From: PALSA-607 sp036501485
GTDB lineage: Bacteria; Actinomycetota; Actinomycetes; Acidothermales; Acidothermaceae
Direction of reading: 5' to 3'
NCBI GenBank assembly: GCA_036501485.1
Contig: DASYAG010000010.1
Location: 26,256-90,255, forward strand
Length of the DNA stretch: 64,000 nucleotides
A program made the translations under genes and the position numbers. Shown here in pieces: positions 11,514 through 20,762 of this stretch. Within the stretch, counting starts at the first letter, position 1. Every line of letters begins with the position of its first letter. A model generated the notes under the pieces. That model was not told where the DNA came from. It saw only the letters and a list, made by a program, of their open reading frames with translations, and did no database searches.

Positions 11514-12743
11514 ATGAGCGACGACACCACTGGCGCGTCATCTCGCAGCCGTGTCTCCCGCCGGATCGGCTCCATCGCCGAGTCCGCGACCCTCGCCGTT
11601 GATGCGAAAGCGAAGGCCCTGAAGGCCGCCGGCCACCCGGTCATCGGGTTCGGTGCCGGCGAGCCCGACTTTGCGACCCCGCCCGCCATCGTCGAGGCCG
11701 CGATCGAGGCAGCCCGCGACCCCAAGAACCACCGCTACACGCCCGCGGCGGGCCTGCCCGAGCTGCGCGAAGCGATCGCAGTGAAGACCGCCCGCGACTC
11801 AGGGTTGGCCGTCAAGGCAAGTGAGGTACTGGTCACCAACGGCGGCAAGCAAGCGGTCTATCAGGCGTTCGCGACGCTGCTCGACCCCGGCGACGAGGTG
11901 CTGCTCCCGGCGCCGTACTGGACGACCTATCCAGAAGCGATCGCGCTGGCCGGCGGCGTCACCGTGCAGGTCGACACCGACGAGTCCACCGGGTTCCGCG
12001 CCACCGTGAGTCAGCTCGAGGCTGCGCGTACGCCGCGCACGAAGGCCCTTCTTTTTTGCTCACCGTCCAACCCGACTGGCGCGGTCTATGCGCCCGAGCA
12101 GGTTGCCGAGATCGGTCGTTGGGCCGTCGAACACGGCATCTGGGTCATCACCGATGAGATCTATGAGCACCTCGTCTACGGCGATGCGACGTTCTCGTCG
12201 ATGCCCGTCGTCGTCCCCGAACTTGCTGGTACTTGTGTTGTGTTGAACGGTGTCGCGAAGACCTACGCGATGACGGGCTGGCGGGTGGGCTGGATGATCG
12301 GCCCGGCCGATGTCATCAAGGCCGCGACCAACCTGCAGTCGCACTTGAGCTCGAACGTCGCGAACGTGTCGCAACGCGCGGCGCTGGCGGCCGTTTCCGG
12401 CGACCTGTCGGCCGTCTCCATGATGCGCGAAGCCTTCGACCGCCGCCGTCTCACGATGGTGTCGATGCTGAACGACATTCCGGGTGTCGCGTGTATCGAG
12501 CCCGAGGGCGCGTTTTATGCCTATCCATCGGTGAAAGCGATCCTCGGTCTCGAACTACGCGGCAAGCGCCCGTCGACGTCTGCCGAGCTTGCCGAACTCG
12601 TGCTCGACGAGGCAGAGGTGGCCGTCGTTCCCGGTGAAGCCTTCGGTACGCCGGGCTACTTCCGCCTGTCCTACGCGTTGGGCGACGACGACCTTGTCGA
12701 GGGCGTCAACCGGCTGGGCAAGCTGCTGTCAGAGGCGCGCTAA
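11514..12743 (+). CDS. aspC: Aspartate aminotransferase, class I/II PLP fold
   Basis: 409 residues from ATG 11514 (MSDDTTGASSRSRVSRRIG). The open frame extends 51 codons further upstream through the tRNA-proximal region, but that part does not look like the family. The enzyme transfers an amino group between aspartate and 2-oxoglutarate using PLP. Visible signatures are GFGAGEPDFATP, YTPAAGLPELREAI, CSPSNPTGAVY, the PLP-lysine region GVAKTYAMTGWRVGW, and FRLSYAL at the substrate arginine. It is convergent with murB, with 16 bp between stops. Substrate preference within the family is inferred from overall resemblance and synteny. Confidence 0.93.
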   Translation: MSDDTTGASSRSRVSRRIGSIAESATLAVDAKAKALKAAGHPVIGFGAGEPDFATPPAIVEAAIEAARDPKNHRYTPAAGLPELREAIAVKTARDSGLAVKASEVLVTNGGKQAVYQAFATLLDPGDEVLLPAPYWTTYPEAIALAGGVTVQVDTDESTGFRATVSQLEAARTPRTKALLFCSPSNPTGAVYAPEQVAEIGRWAVEHGIWVITDEIYEHLVYGDATFSSMPVVVPELAGTCVVLNGVAKTYAMTGWRVGWMIGPADVIKAATNLQSHLSSNVANVSQRAALAAVSGDLSAVSMMREAFDRRRLTMVSMLNDIPGVACIEPEGAFYAYPSVKAILGLELRGKRPSTSAELAELVLDEAEVAVVPGEAFGTPGYFRLSYALGDDDLVEGVNRLGKLLSEAR

Positions 12744-12759
12744 GCGGAAGAACGCGACG

Positions 12760-13800
12760 CTAGAGCGCGACGCCGACCAGCGCGGGCTCAACGTCCAGCG
12801 TCACACCGAATCTGGCCCGAACGCCGTCGCGAATGTGAGCGGCGAACGCGACCAACTCAGTGGTCGTCGCGCCGCCCCGATTTACCAGCGCGAGGGTGTG
12901 CTTCTTCGACAACCCGACTCGTCCCTGCCCGTAACCGCGAATGAATCCGGCCTGTTCGATGAGCCATGCTGCGGACGTCTTCACGAGCCCGTCGCTCGTC
13001 GGCCACCGCGGCGCTCCGGCCGGGACCTCGGCGTCGGGCAGGATCGGATTGGTGAAGAACGAACCCACGCTGACGGAGTCTGGGTCGGCCGGATCAATCA
13101 GCATTCCCTTTGCGGCCCGTAGACCAAGAACAGCAGCGCGGACGTCGAGTGCCGCGGCTCTTCCGCCAAGCTCGATACCGAGGGCGTCGGCTACTTGCTG
13201 GTAGCGCACGGGTTGCGATGTGTGGCTCGGTGTCAACGCAATGTCGACGCCGAGAACGACGTAGCGGCTGCCACCTTTCAGAGCACTCGTCCGATAGCCG
13301 AACCGACAATCGCTTACAGGTAAGGAAATTTCGCGCCTGTCGGCTCGATCGAATACACGGACTCCGGTCACCATGTTGGAAATCTCAGCGCCGTACGCGC
13401 CGACGTTCTGAATCGGTGTCGCGCCGGCGAGGCCCGGAATTCCCGACAGGCATTCAAGACCCGCGAGGCCGTTGCCAAGTGACGACGTGACGACGTCGTC
13501 CCAAACCTCACCGGCTTCGACATGCATGACGACCCGCTCGCCCACTTTTTCGAAAGCGACGCCCCGATGCGCCACCCGCACGACGAGACCATCGAAACCA
13601 TCGTCGGCGACTACGAGGTTGCTGCCGCCGCCGAGGACCAGCACGGGCGTGCCGACCGCGTCGGCCTGCGACACCGCATCAATGAGATCGACCGCGGTGT
13701 CGGCCCACACGAGGCTGCTGGCTGCACCGCCAAGGTGGATCGTCGTGTGGTCGGCCAACAAGAACGAGTGGCCGGCCGCTGGATCCGTGGAGTCGAGCAC
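12760..13800 (-). CDS. murB: UDP-N-acetylenolpyruvoylglucosamine reductase
   Basis: 346 residues. MurB is the FAD/NADPH enzyme that completes UDP-MurNAc in peptidoglycan synthesis. The FAD domain shows TTIHLGGAASSLVWADT and VLVLGGGSNLVVADDGFDG. The middle has GLECLSGIPGLAGATPIQNVGAYG. The C-terminal domain has GSFFTNPIL, with the catalytic Ser, and KTSAAWLIEQAGF. Length suits type I MurB. In related genomes murB lies near hadAB and rpmG; here about 9 kb of efflux genes intervene. Confidence 0.96.
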   Translation of the reverse strand: MLDSTDPAAGHSFLLADHTTIHLGGAASSLVWADTAVDLIDAVSQADAVGTPVLVLGGGSNLVVADDGFDGLVVRVAHRGVAFEKVGERVVMHVEAGEVWDDVVTSSLGNGLAGLECLSGIPGLAGATPIQNVGAYGAEISNMVTGVRVFDRADRREISLPVSDCRFGYRTSALKGGSRYVVLGVDIALTPSHTSQPVRYQQVADALGIELGGRAAALDVRAAVLGLRAAKGMLIDPADPDSVSVGSFFTNPILPDAEVPAGAPRWPTSDGLVKTSAAWLIEQAGFIRGYGQGRVGLSKKHTLALVNRGGATTTELVAFAAHIRDGVRARFGVTLDVEPALVGVAL

Positions 13801-13859
13801 CCACGAACCCTACGACCGGCCACCCGTATCTAAAGGAAACGCCGTACTTCTTGCCAGGC

Positions 13860-15281
13860 TTACGCCGCTGACGGCTCCAAGTCGCTGATGTCGATCGACT
13901 CAGGATCTGGGGTCGAGACCGGCGTGCGCGGGATGAGCAGTGCCGCGACGCCGCCCAACGCGACGATCAGGGCGCCCAACTTGACCGCTGGCACCACGCC
14001 GTCCGTGAAGGCTTGCGCACTGTGGTAGCTGCCGTAGTGCGCGAACACCGACGCCAGGACGGCAACACCGAGCACGCCGCCGAGCTCGCGGATTGCGTTG
14101 TGCGCGCCTGACGCGATGCCCTGCTCGTCATGGCGAACCGACGACAGCACCAGGTTTGCGACCGGTGCGAAGAACAGCGCCATGCCGAATCCGCTGAGCG
14201 CCAAGCCGGGAACGATGTGGAGGTAGGGCACGGTCGGCGTCGCAGTAACCGCGAGCAAGTAGAGCCCGATGGCCTGCAAGAACAAACCGGCAGCGACGAT
14301 GCGCCGACCACCGATGCGATCAGACAGCAGCCCCGCCACGGGCGCGATGAAGATGGGCATCGCGGTCCATGGCAACGTGCGGACGCCGGCCGACAGCGGT
14401 GAGTAGTGGTGCGCAACCTGCAGGAACTGCGCGAGCAAGAAGATCGCGCCGAACATGCCGAAGTACATGAACAGCGCCGCGATGTTGCTCGCGGTGAACC
14501 CGCGGTTGTGGAACAACCGCAGCGGGAGCACAGGGTAAGCAGCGCGCATCTCCCACCGCACGAACGCGGCGAGGAAGACGACACCGATCACGAAGAGGCC
14601 GACGATCGAGCTGCTCCCCCAGCCCCAGTCGTTGGCCTTCACCAGACCAAGTACGACGGAGAACAGACCCGCGGTCGCAAGGCCGGTGCCGACGACATCG
14701 AGCTTCGCTGCGGGGCCATGGCTCTCCTTCAGCAAGCGACTCGCGACCGGCAGCAATGCGATACCGATTGGCACGTTGAGCCAGAAGATCCACGACCACG
14801 ACGCGCCCTCGACGATCGCGCCGCCGACGACGGGGCCGACCGCGATGGCCAAACCGGCGATAGCTCCCCACGCGCCTAGTGCGAGTCCGCGACGAGCCGG
14901 CGGAACGGCGACGCTAAGCAGCGTCAGGGTGAGTGGGGTGAGGATCGCGCCGCCGACGCCCTGCAGTGCACGCGCACCGACCAATTCGCCGGCTGTCGTC
15001 GACAACGCCGCAAGTGCCGACGCGGTCGTGAAGATGGCCAAGCCGATCAGGAAGATCTTCTTGCGACCGAAGCGATCGCCGAGGGTCGCGCCCGGCAACA
15101 GCAGCACGGCGAACGTCAGCGTGTAGGCATTCACCGTCCACTCAAGACTCGAGAGCGACGCGTGCAAGTGCGTCTTGATTGCCGGCAACGCCATCGTGAC
15201 GACGAGGTTGTCGAGTGAGCTCATGAAGAGCGCGACCGAGGTGACGATAAATGTCGCCAGCGGCCTTCCGCGTCCAGTCAT
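13860..15281 (-). CDS. MFS multidrug exporter, DHA2 (EmrB/QacA-like) family
   Basis: 473 residues from ATG 15281, chosen because GGAGGA lies six bases upstream; an in-frame start 12 codons earlier has no ribosome-binding site. The membrane protein has about 14 hydrophobic spans. Motif A of the MFS is present (GATLGDRFGRKKIF), as are the DHA2 motif LDNLVVTMALPAIK in the first span and GVGGAILTPLTL. Such proteins export hydrophobic or cationic drugs using proton motive force. The gene is just downstream of a tetR gene on the same strand, and an inverted repeat lies 24-42 bases before its start, so repression by that TetR with relief by substrate is likely. The exported compound is unknown. Confidence 0.9.
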   Translation of the reverse strand: MTGRGRPLATFIVTSVALFMSSLDNLVVTMALPAIKTHLHASLSSLEWTVNAYTLTFAVLLLPGATLGDRFGRKKIFLIGLAIFTTASALAALSTTAGELVGARALQGVGGAILTPLTLTLLSVAVPPARRGLALGAWGAIAGLAIAVGPVVGGAIVEGASWSWIFWLNVPIGIALLPVASRLLKESHGPAAKLDVVGTGLATAGLFSVVLGLVKANDWGWGSSSIVGLFVIGVVFLAAFVRWEMRAAYPVLPLRLFHNRGFTASNIAALFMYFGMFGAIFLLAQFLQVAHHYSPLSAGVRTLPWTAMPIFIAPVAGLLSDRIGGRRIVAAGLFLQAIGLYLLAVTATPTVPYLHIVPGLALSGFGMALFFAPVANLVLSSVRHDEQGIASGAHNAIRELGGVLGVAVLASVFAHYGSYHSAQAFTDGVVPAVKLGALIVALGGVAALLIPRTPVSTPDPESIDISDLEPSAA

Positions 15282-15304
15282 GTCGTGTCCTCCGGTTTCG
15301 TGTA

Positions 15305-15323
15305 AGTGACCAGTCACTCACTT
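15305..15323. promoter_or_regulatory. Putative TetR operator before the MFS gene
   Basis: Inverted repeat AGTGAC-CA-GTCACT at 15305-15318, extending imperfectly outward, lies 24 bp upstream of the MFS start. Its right side reads GTCACTCACT (15313-15322), and the same ten bases recur upstream of tetR at 15917-15926. A shared palindromic element in both intergenic regions is what a TetR autorepressor/target pair would use. Confidence 0.6.
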
Positions 15324-15345
15324 GTGTGGGCAAATAAAAAGTGAT

Positions 15346-15900
15346 TTAGAGCGGGGCTGGCTCCTGGTTGCCTGCGAGCGCCTGCGCCCATGGCTCGTCG
15401 ATCTCGGTCAGCGACAGAGCGGCCGAGAGGTTGCAAAGCATGCCCTTCGCAAAGAAGCTCGCGAGCTCTTCGGCAGGAGCACCAGAGATCTGCTCGACGA
15501 GTTGGTAGAGCCTGCGGAAGCCGTCGCGTGCGCACTCGCGCACGCGGGCGTCGTTGCAGGCCGCGTACACCTGCAGCTGACCCATCAGGTTCTGCCGGTC
15601 GGCGATCAAGCTGAGGTAGGCGGCACCCATCGCGTGCAATGCCTCTTCGCCGGCAAGACCCTGGGCAGCGCTGGCAAAGGTCTGCGAGACGTTGTCGAAA
15701 CAGCGCTTTGCCGCTTCGATGAACAGGTCACGCTTGGTCCCGAACATCTTGAACAAGTAAGGCTGAGAGATACCGGCCCGGACGGCGATTGCTTCCGTCG
15801 ATGTGCCCGCAAGGCCGCCTTCGGCGAACTCGACCAGCGCTGCCGCGATCACCTGGTCACGGCGCTCGTCGGGGTCCATCCGGGTCTGGGCAGGAGTCAT
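15346..15900 (-). CDS. TetR-family transcriptional repressor
   Basis: 184 residues from ATG 15900; an ATG seven codons upstream would put the operator-like site inside the gene. The N-terminal TetR helix-turn-helix spans about residues 10-55 (RRDQVIAAALVEFAEGGLAG, STEAIAVRAGISQPYLFKMF, GTKRDLFIEA). The C-terminal ligand domain is alpha-helical and divergent (AYLSLIADRQNLMGQLQVYA). It lies 64 bp upstream of the MFS exporter on the same strand, with related operator-like sites before both genes. Autoregulation and control of the exporter are inferred. The ligand cannot be predicted. Confidence 0.92.
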   Translation of the reverse strand: MTPAQTRMDPDERRDQVIAAALVEFAEGGLAGTSTEAIAVRAGISQPYLFKMFGTKRDLFIEAAKRCFDNVSQTFASAAQGLAGEEALHAMGAAYLSLIADRQNLMGQLQVYAACNDARVRECARDGFRRLYQLVEQISGAPAEELASFFAKGMLCNLSAALSLTEIDEPWAQALAGNQEPAPL

Positions 15901-15913
15901 GAAAGTTAAGTTA

Positions 15914-15927
15914 GTGGTCACTCACTA
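15914..15927. promoter_or_regulatory. Putative TetR operator before tetR
   Basis: AGTG-GT-CACT at 15914-15923, with extension CACTA to 15927, overlaps or immediately precedes the tetR start. It shares GTCACTCACT with the site before the MFS gene. A third, partial match (TAGTGAGTG on the plus strand, 15993-16001) overlaps the GTG start of the divergent SARP-type gene. Confidence 0.55.
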
Positions 15928-15998
15928 CCCTGTCAACCCGGATTGGGCGTCTCCTGCACGCAACCGGTTGGCAGGCTGTCGGCTGCGATAGTTAGTGA

Positions 15999-18900
15999 GT
16001 GCGGATCGATCTGCTCGGCCCTCTCGACGTCCGCGCCGGTGAACCCGGTGCGCAGCGTCGTGTCGACCTTGCCGGTGCCCGGCTGCGCGGACTGTTGATC
16101 AGGCTCGCGGTCGACGTCCCGCGCCCGGTTTCACCAGCCACTCTGGTCGAGGCACTGTGGGGCGAGGAACCACCGCTCGACCCGGCGAACGCCTTGCAGT
16201 CACTGGTCTCGCGGCTGCGGCGTGGGCTCGGCAACGCCGACCTCGTCGTCCAGCTGCCTGGTGGTTATCGCCTGGGTGTCGAGCGCGACGACGTCGACAT
16301 GCACCGCTTCGCGGACGCCGCACGACGGGGCCGCGACGCCCTGCGGTCAGGCGACGCCGAGTCTGCGGCCTTCGTGTTGCGCGAAGCGCTCGACAGCTGG
16401 CACGGACCGATTCCCGAAGGCTGGGGTGACACAACCGACTCCAGTGCCCACCAGGCCCGACTCTGCGAGCAGCGCCTCGACGCGACCGGCGACCTGATGG
16501 AAGCTGAGATCGCGCTGCATCGACACGACGATGTGATCGGCGAACTCGAAGGCCTGGTCAGCCAGTTCCCGCTTCGCGAACGCTTCACGGGTCAACTCGT
16601 CCGGGCACTTGCGGGCGCCGGTCGCCAGGCCGAAGCGCTGGCCCGATACGAGCGACTACGGGGCGAGCTCGCCGACGAGCTCGGCGTCGACCCATCAGCC
16701 GAGCTTCAGGCGATCCAGTTGGCCGTGCTTCGCGGCGAGCTCAGTGCGGCTTCGCCGGCCGATGACCCGGCGCGTCTTCACGAGACCATCCGCCGCAGCA
16801 ACGTAAAGACCGCGCTGACGAGCTTCGTCGGACGCGACGACGAGGTCGCACGCATCGGCAAGTTGCTCGACGAGGTGCGCCTCGTGACGCTGGTCGGGCC
16901 CGGTGGCGCTGGCAAGACCAGGCTCGCCACGGTCGCGGTCACCGCAATTCTCGAACGGGTACCGGACGGCGTATGGCTGGCCGAGCTCGCGCCGGTGACC
17001 GACCCAGCCGACGTCCCTTCTGCCGTGCTCGATGCGTTCGGACTACGAGACGCGACCCTGGTCGATCGCAACCGGCCTACCGGCTCGGGGTTGCGGCGCG
17101 ACGTCACCAGCCGGCTGATCGAGGTACTCAGCGGGCGCAACACCGTGCTGGTGCTCGACAACTGCGAGCACGTCCTCGACGCAGCCGCTCGACTCGCCGA
17201 CGACCTGCTCGCGCAGTGCCCTGACCTGCGGATCGTGACAACCAGCCGCGAGCCGCTAGGGATTCTCGGTGAGTCATTGGTCGCGGTCCCGCCGCTGCCC
17301 CAACCCGCGACCGGGGCGGATCCCGAACAAGCGCTCGCACACCCTGCCGTCCGCCTATTTGCTGACAGGGCAGTTGCCGTCGCACCGAACTTCGTGGTCG
17401 ACGCCACGACCGTCGGACCGGTCATCGAGATCGTGCACCGCCTCGACGGGTTACCACTGGCGATTGAACTCGCGGCCGCGCGGCTGCGGTCGCTGCCGGT
17501 TGACGAAGTGGCCACCCGGCTGTCCGACCGGTTCAGGCTGCTGACCGGCGGCAGCCGTACCGCGATGCCGCGACACCGAACGCTTCGGGCTGTCGTCGAG
17601 TGGAGCTGGGATCTGCTCTCGGAACCGGAGCAGTTGCTCGCCGAACGGCTCGCCGTGTTCGCTGGCGACATCTCCCCCGTCGAGGCAATCGCGGTGTGTA
17701 GCGACGACGTGCTGCCCGCGGCGAACGTGGACGAACTCTTGATGTCACTGGTCGACAAGTCGCTGCTACAAGTGACCACACTCGAAGACGGCCGCCGGTA
17801 CCGAATGCTCGAGACCATCCGCGAGTTCGGGCTGGAACGAATGGCCGAGCGCGACGAGGTGGCCACCATGCGCCGCCGGCACGCGACCAGATTCGCTGAC
17901 CTGGTGCGGGAATCGGCTCCGATCGTCCGGAGCTCCGACCAACTGGTCTGGATGGCGCGACTAGAAGCGGAACGCGAGAACATCCTCGCCGCGTTGCGAT
18001 TCTTCTGCGATGCAGGGGAGGCGCAGGCGGCGCTCGACTTGGCGCTGGAGATCAGCACCTACTGGATGTTCACTGGTAGAAGCTCCGATGTTGCGAGCTG
18101 GACAGGGTTCGCACTCGAGGCGAGCGGCGACGCCGATCCACTTTCGCGGCTCGGGGCTCAGGCCTTGCACACCATCAGCATGGTGACGGCGGACTATGAC
18201 CGCGAGCCGGGCGAAATCGAGGCCAATTTCGTGGCTCTGCGCGACCTTGGGCGCCGACTCGACGAGGTCGTGGTGCCTGATGACTCGCTGCTGATTCTTA
18301 TCCGGCCGGTGATCGCCATGTTCGCCGACGACGAAGAGGGGGTCGGTCGGCTGATCGAAGCGGGATTGACGAGCAGCGACCCGTGGATCGCGGCGAGCGT
18401 GCGCATGTTCCGGGCGGCGATGGCCGAGAACATCGGCAACGTCGAAGGAATGCGCAGCGACGCCGAGATCGCGCTTGCGGAGTTCCGCGTGATCGGCGAG
18501 CGCTGGGGCATGGCGAGCTCGCTTGGCGTGCTCGCCCAAATCAAGACGATGGAATCCGACCTGGTGAGCGCAGTCGCTGACCTCGAAGAGGCGCTCGCAC
18601 TGACCGAACAACTGGCCGGCCACGACGATGCGCTGATGCTCAACATGCGGCTCGCCGACCTGCGAATGCGTACCGGCGATATATCAGGAGCCCGCCACTC
18701 CGTCGCGCAAATGCAGTCGATCGCCGACGCCGCGCCCTCGGGTCACCAGGCGGTTTTCGTCCAGGTCGTGATGGGTGAGTTCGCGCGCAACCAGGGCGAC
18801 GCCGTGGCGGCGCGCGACCTGAGCGCCAAGGCAATCGCTCGGCTTGGCCAGTTCCCCGCTGTGCACCCGGCCAGGGGTCATGTAGCCGCGATCGTCCTTG

Positions 18901-19271
18901 CATTCGCATCGAAAGTCAGCCTCGACGACGGTGATCCAGAAACCGCCGCCCAACAACTCACCGACGCTTACCGGTACGCCTGCGGGACGAAGGACATGCC
19001 GATCCTGGCCATCGTCGGAGTCGCCTGGGCGCTTTACCTGGCAACCACCGACCGCTTCGCTGACTCAGCCAAGGCACTCGGAGCCGCGGCCCGGCTGCGT
19101 GGTTCGGATGACCCGACCCAGCCCGCGATCGCATCGCTCAGCACCGCGCTGCGCGCCGAACTCGGAGACGCGGCGTTCGATGCCGCATTCGAGAGCGGCC
19201 GCGACCTCGAGGTCGCGGCCGCCCGGGCCTTCTTGGATCCCGGCTCTGACTATGAAGTGGCGTCCGACTAA
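15999..19271 (+). CDS. AfsR/SARP-type regulator with BTAD, NB-ARC ATPase and TPR-like C-terminus
   Basis: 1090 residues from GTG 15999. The order is a winged-helix DNA-binding domain (about 1-95; MRIDLLGPLDVRAG, LLIRLAVDVPRPVS, LVSRLRRGLG), a bacterial transcriptional activation domain (about 100-245; HRHDDVIGELEGLV, ALARYERLRGELADELGVDPS), and a STAND/NB-ARC-like ATPase. The ATPase has the P-loop GPGGAGKT at 300-307, Walker B VLVLDNCEHVLD near 385, and TTSREPLGI. The rest is helical and TPR-like. In the family, nucleotide binding and the repeats gate activation of target promoters, often for specialised metabolism. It is divergent from tetR and convergent with an MFS gene, the two stop codons overlapping. 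Local targets are probably the flanking exporters, but this is inference. Confidence 0.9.
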   Translation: MRIDLLGPLDVRAGEPGAQRRVDLAGARLRGLLIRLAVDVPRPVSPATLVEALWGEEPPLDPANALQSLVSRLRRGLGNADLVVQLPGGYRLGVERDDVDMHRFADAARRGRDALRSGDAESAAFVLREALDSWHGPIPEGWGDTTDSSAHQARLCEQRLDATGDLMEAEIALHRHDDVIGELEGLVSQFPLRERFTGQLVRALAGAGRQAEALARYERLRGELADELGVDPSAELQAIQLAVLRGELSAASPADDPARLHETIRRSNVKTALTSFVGRDDEVARIGKLLDEVRLVTLVGPGGAGKTRLATVAVTAILERVPDGVWLAELAPVTDPADVPSAVLDAFGLRDATLVDRNRPTGSGLRRDVTSRLIEVLSGRNTVLVLDNCEHVLDAAARLADDLLAQCPDLRIVTTSREPLGILGESLVAVPPLPQPATGADPEQALAHPAVRLFADRAVAVAPNFVVDATTVGPVIEIVHRLDGLPLAIELAAARLRSLPVDEVATRLSDRFRLLTGGSRTAMPRHRTLRAVVEWSWDLLSEPEQLLAERLAVFAGDISPVEAIAVCSDDVLPAANVDELLMSLVDKSLLQVTTLEDGRRYRMLETIREFGLERMAERDEVATMRRRHATRFADLVRESAPIVRSSDQLVWMARLEAERENILAALRFFCDAGEAQAALDLALEISTYWMFTGRSSDVASWTGFALEASGDADPLSRLGAQALHTISMVTADYDREPGEIEANFVALRDLGRRLDEVVVPDDSLLILIRPVIAMFADDEEGVGRLIEAGLTSSDPWIAASVRMFRAAMAENIGNVEGMRSDAEIALAEFRVIGERWGMASSLGVLAQIKTMESDLVSAVADLEEALALTEQLAGHDDALMLNMRLADLRMRTGDISGARHSVAQMQSIADAAPSGHQAVFVQVVMGEFARNQGDAVAARDLSAKAIARLGQFPAVHPARGHVAAIVLAFASKVSLDDGDPETAAQQLTDAYRYACGTKDMPILAIVGVAWALYLATTDRFADSAKALGAAARLRGSDDPTQPAIASLSTALRAELGDAAFDAAFESGRDLEVAAARAFLDPGSDYEVASD

Positions 19272-20761
19272 GAACTGGTTCCAGCGGTGGCCATCTCCGG
19301 CACCGGATGTTCTTCGGTGGAGCGCGAGTCGGTCAGGGTCAGGGCGCCCCAGCCGGCGACGAGGCCGACGATCACTGCGAGAGTCAGGTAGGTGACCCGC
19401 TCGCCGTGGAAGAACGACGCGACCAGGTGGCTGCTCCACTTCCCGTTCGGCAGAGTCCGCGTGACCAGCGTGGCGATGAGCGTGCCGACCACCGCGGTGC
19501 CAACGCTCGTCCCGACCTCCTGCGCGGTGTCGTTGAGCGCCGCGCCAATCGACGTCCGGTTGCTGGGCATCGCACCGATAAGCGCGACTGCGCACGTCAT
19601 CATCACCGTGCGCAACCCGATGGTGAAGATCACCATGAAGACGGCGATCGCTACGTAGCCGTGTTCGACGCCCCACGCGAGACCCACGAGCGCGCCTGCC
19701 AGCAGCACCGAGCCGACCAGGCAGGCGATCCGCTGGCCGAAGCGACGCACGAGAAACTCGGTGATCGGAGTCGCGCCGATCATGGTCAGGATCAGCGGCA
19801 AGTTCGCCAGACCGGCGCGCACCGGACTCCAGCCGTAGGCGTACTGGAAGTGCAGGATCAGACCGAACATGACGCCGGCCATCGCGATAGCGGTGCCGGC
19901 CTGGGCGATCGAGGCGCCACGGACGGTCGCGTTCGAGAACAGACCGAGGTCGAGCATCGGCTCCGGCGTTCGCCGCTCATGCCACACGAACACCGTGCCG
20001 GCGAGTAGCGCACCGATCGCCGAGCCACACGTGGCGACCGACAGCCAGCCGTGCTGGACTCCGCTGGTCGCCGTGTAGCAAGCGAGGCCGATCGCGGCGA
20101 TGCTCAGGACACCGCCGGGGAGGTCGAGCTTGTCGCCGCTGAGGCCCTCCGACCGATCCGCCGCGACGCCGAGCCGAACGCCCACCCACGCGATGAGCGC
20201 GATCGGAGCGTTGACGACCAGCAGCCACTGCCAGCGCACGTGGGCCAAAGCGGTGCCGCCGAGGAGCGGGCCGAGGATGAAGCCGCTCATGCCGACGACG
20301 ATCATGACGGTGATCGCGCGCATCCGTAGCGCGTCTTCGTCGAACAGCCGGAACACGAGCGAGTTGGTGATCGGAGCCATCATCGCGGCGGCGATGCCAA
20401 GTGCGGCGCGCAGCGCGATCAGCTGGCCAGTTGAGTGGACACCAAGAACGCCGAGGCTGATCAAGCCGAAGGCGGCGAGCCCGACGAGCAGGACGCGGCG
20501 ACGGCCCAGTCGGTCGGCGGCTGAGCCGGCCGTGAGAAGCAGGCCACCAAAGGTGAGCGCATAAGCGCCGCTCACCCACTGCAGCGATGTCGTGCCGCCG
20601 CCGAGGTCGCGCCCGATGGTGGGCAACGCGATGGTCAGGAGCGTGTTGTCGACCATCTCCACGAAGAAGGCCAGACAAAGCGCGGCCAGCGGTATCCAGG
20701 CCGCCCTCAGGGAGCCGTAGGTGCCGGGGGCCCTCGTCTCAGCGGGGGAAGTGGCTGCCAC
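19268..20761 (-). CDS. MFS drug exporter, DHA2 family
   Basis: 497 residues from GTG 20761, which starts one base after the stop of the ABC permease, so translation is probably coupled. The open frame runs 37 codons further upstream inside the permease gene, but that part is non-family. About 14 membrane spans; signatures EMVDNTLLTIALPTIGRDL in span 1, WVSGAYALTFGGLL, the motif A variant AADRLGRRRVLL, and MSGFILGPLLGG. It is a second exporter of the same broad family as the gene at 13860-15281, but the two are clearly not recent duplicates. Being third in an operon with a DrrAB-like pair suggests two transporters acting on one substrate class. Its stop codon overlaps that of the convergent regulator. 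Confidence 0.9.
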   Translation of the reverse strand: MAATSPAETRAPGTYGSLRAAWIPLAALCLAFFVEMVDNTLLTIALPTIGRDLGGGTTSLQWVSGAYALTFGGLLLTAGSAADRLGRRRVLLVGLAAFGLISLGVLGVHSTGQLIALRAALGIAAAMMAPITNSLVFRLFDEDALRMRAITVMIVVGMSGFILGPLLGGTALAHVRWQWLLVVNAPIALIAWVGVRLGVAADRSEGLSGDKLDLPGGVLSIAAIGLACYTATSGVQHGWLSVATCGSAIGALLAGTVFVWHERRTPEPMLDLGLFSNATVRGASIAQAGTAIAMAGVMFGLILHFQYAYGWSPVRAGLANLPLILTMIGATPITEFLVRRFGQRIACLVGSVLLAGALVGLAWGVEHGYVAIAVFMVIFTIGLRTVMMTCAVALIGAMPSNRTSIGAALNDTAQEVGTSVGTAVVGTLIATLVTRTLPNGKWSSHLVASFFHGERVTYLTLAVIVGLVAGWGALTLTDSRSTEEHPVPEMATAGTSS

Positions 20762-20762
20762 T

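Noticed and set aside
16778..18058. 426-codon minus-strand frame inside the SARP-type gene
   Set aside because: Ser/Arg-rich composition and no domain, whereas the plus-strand frame has P-loop and BTAD motifs.
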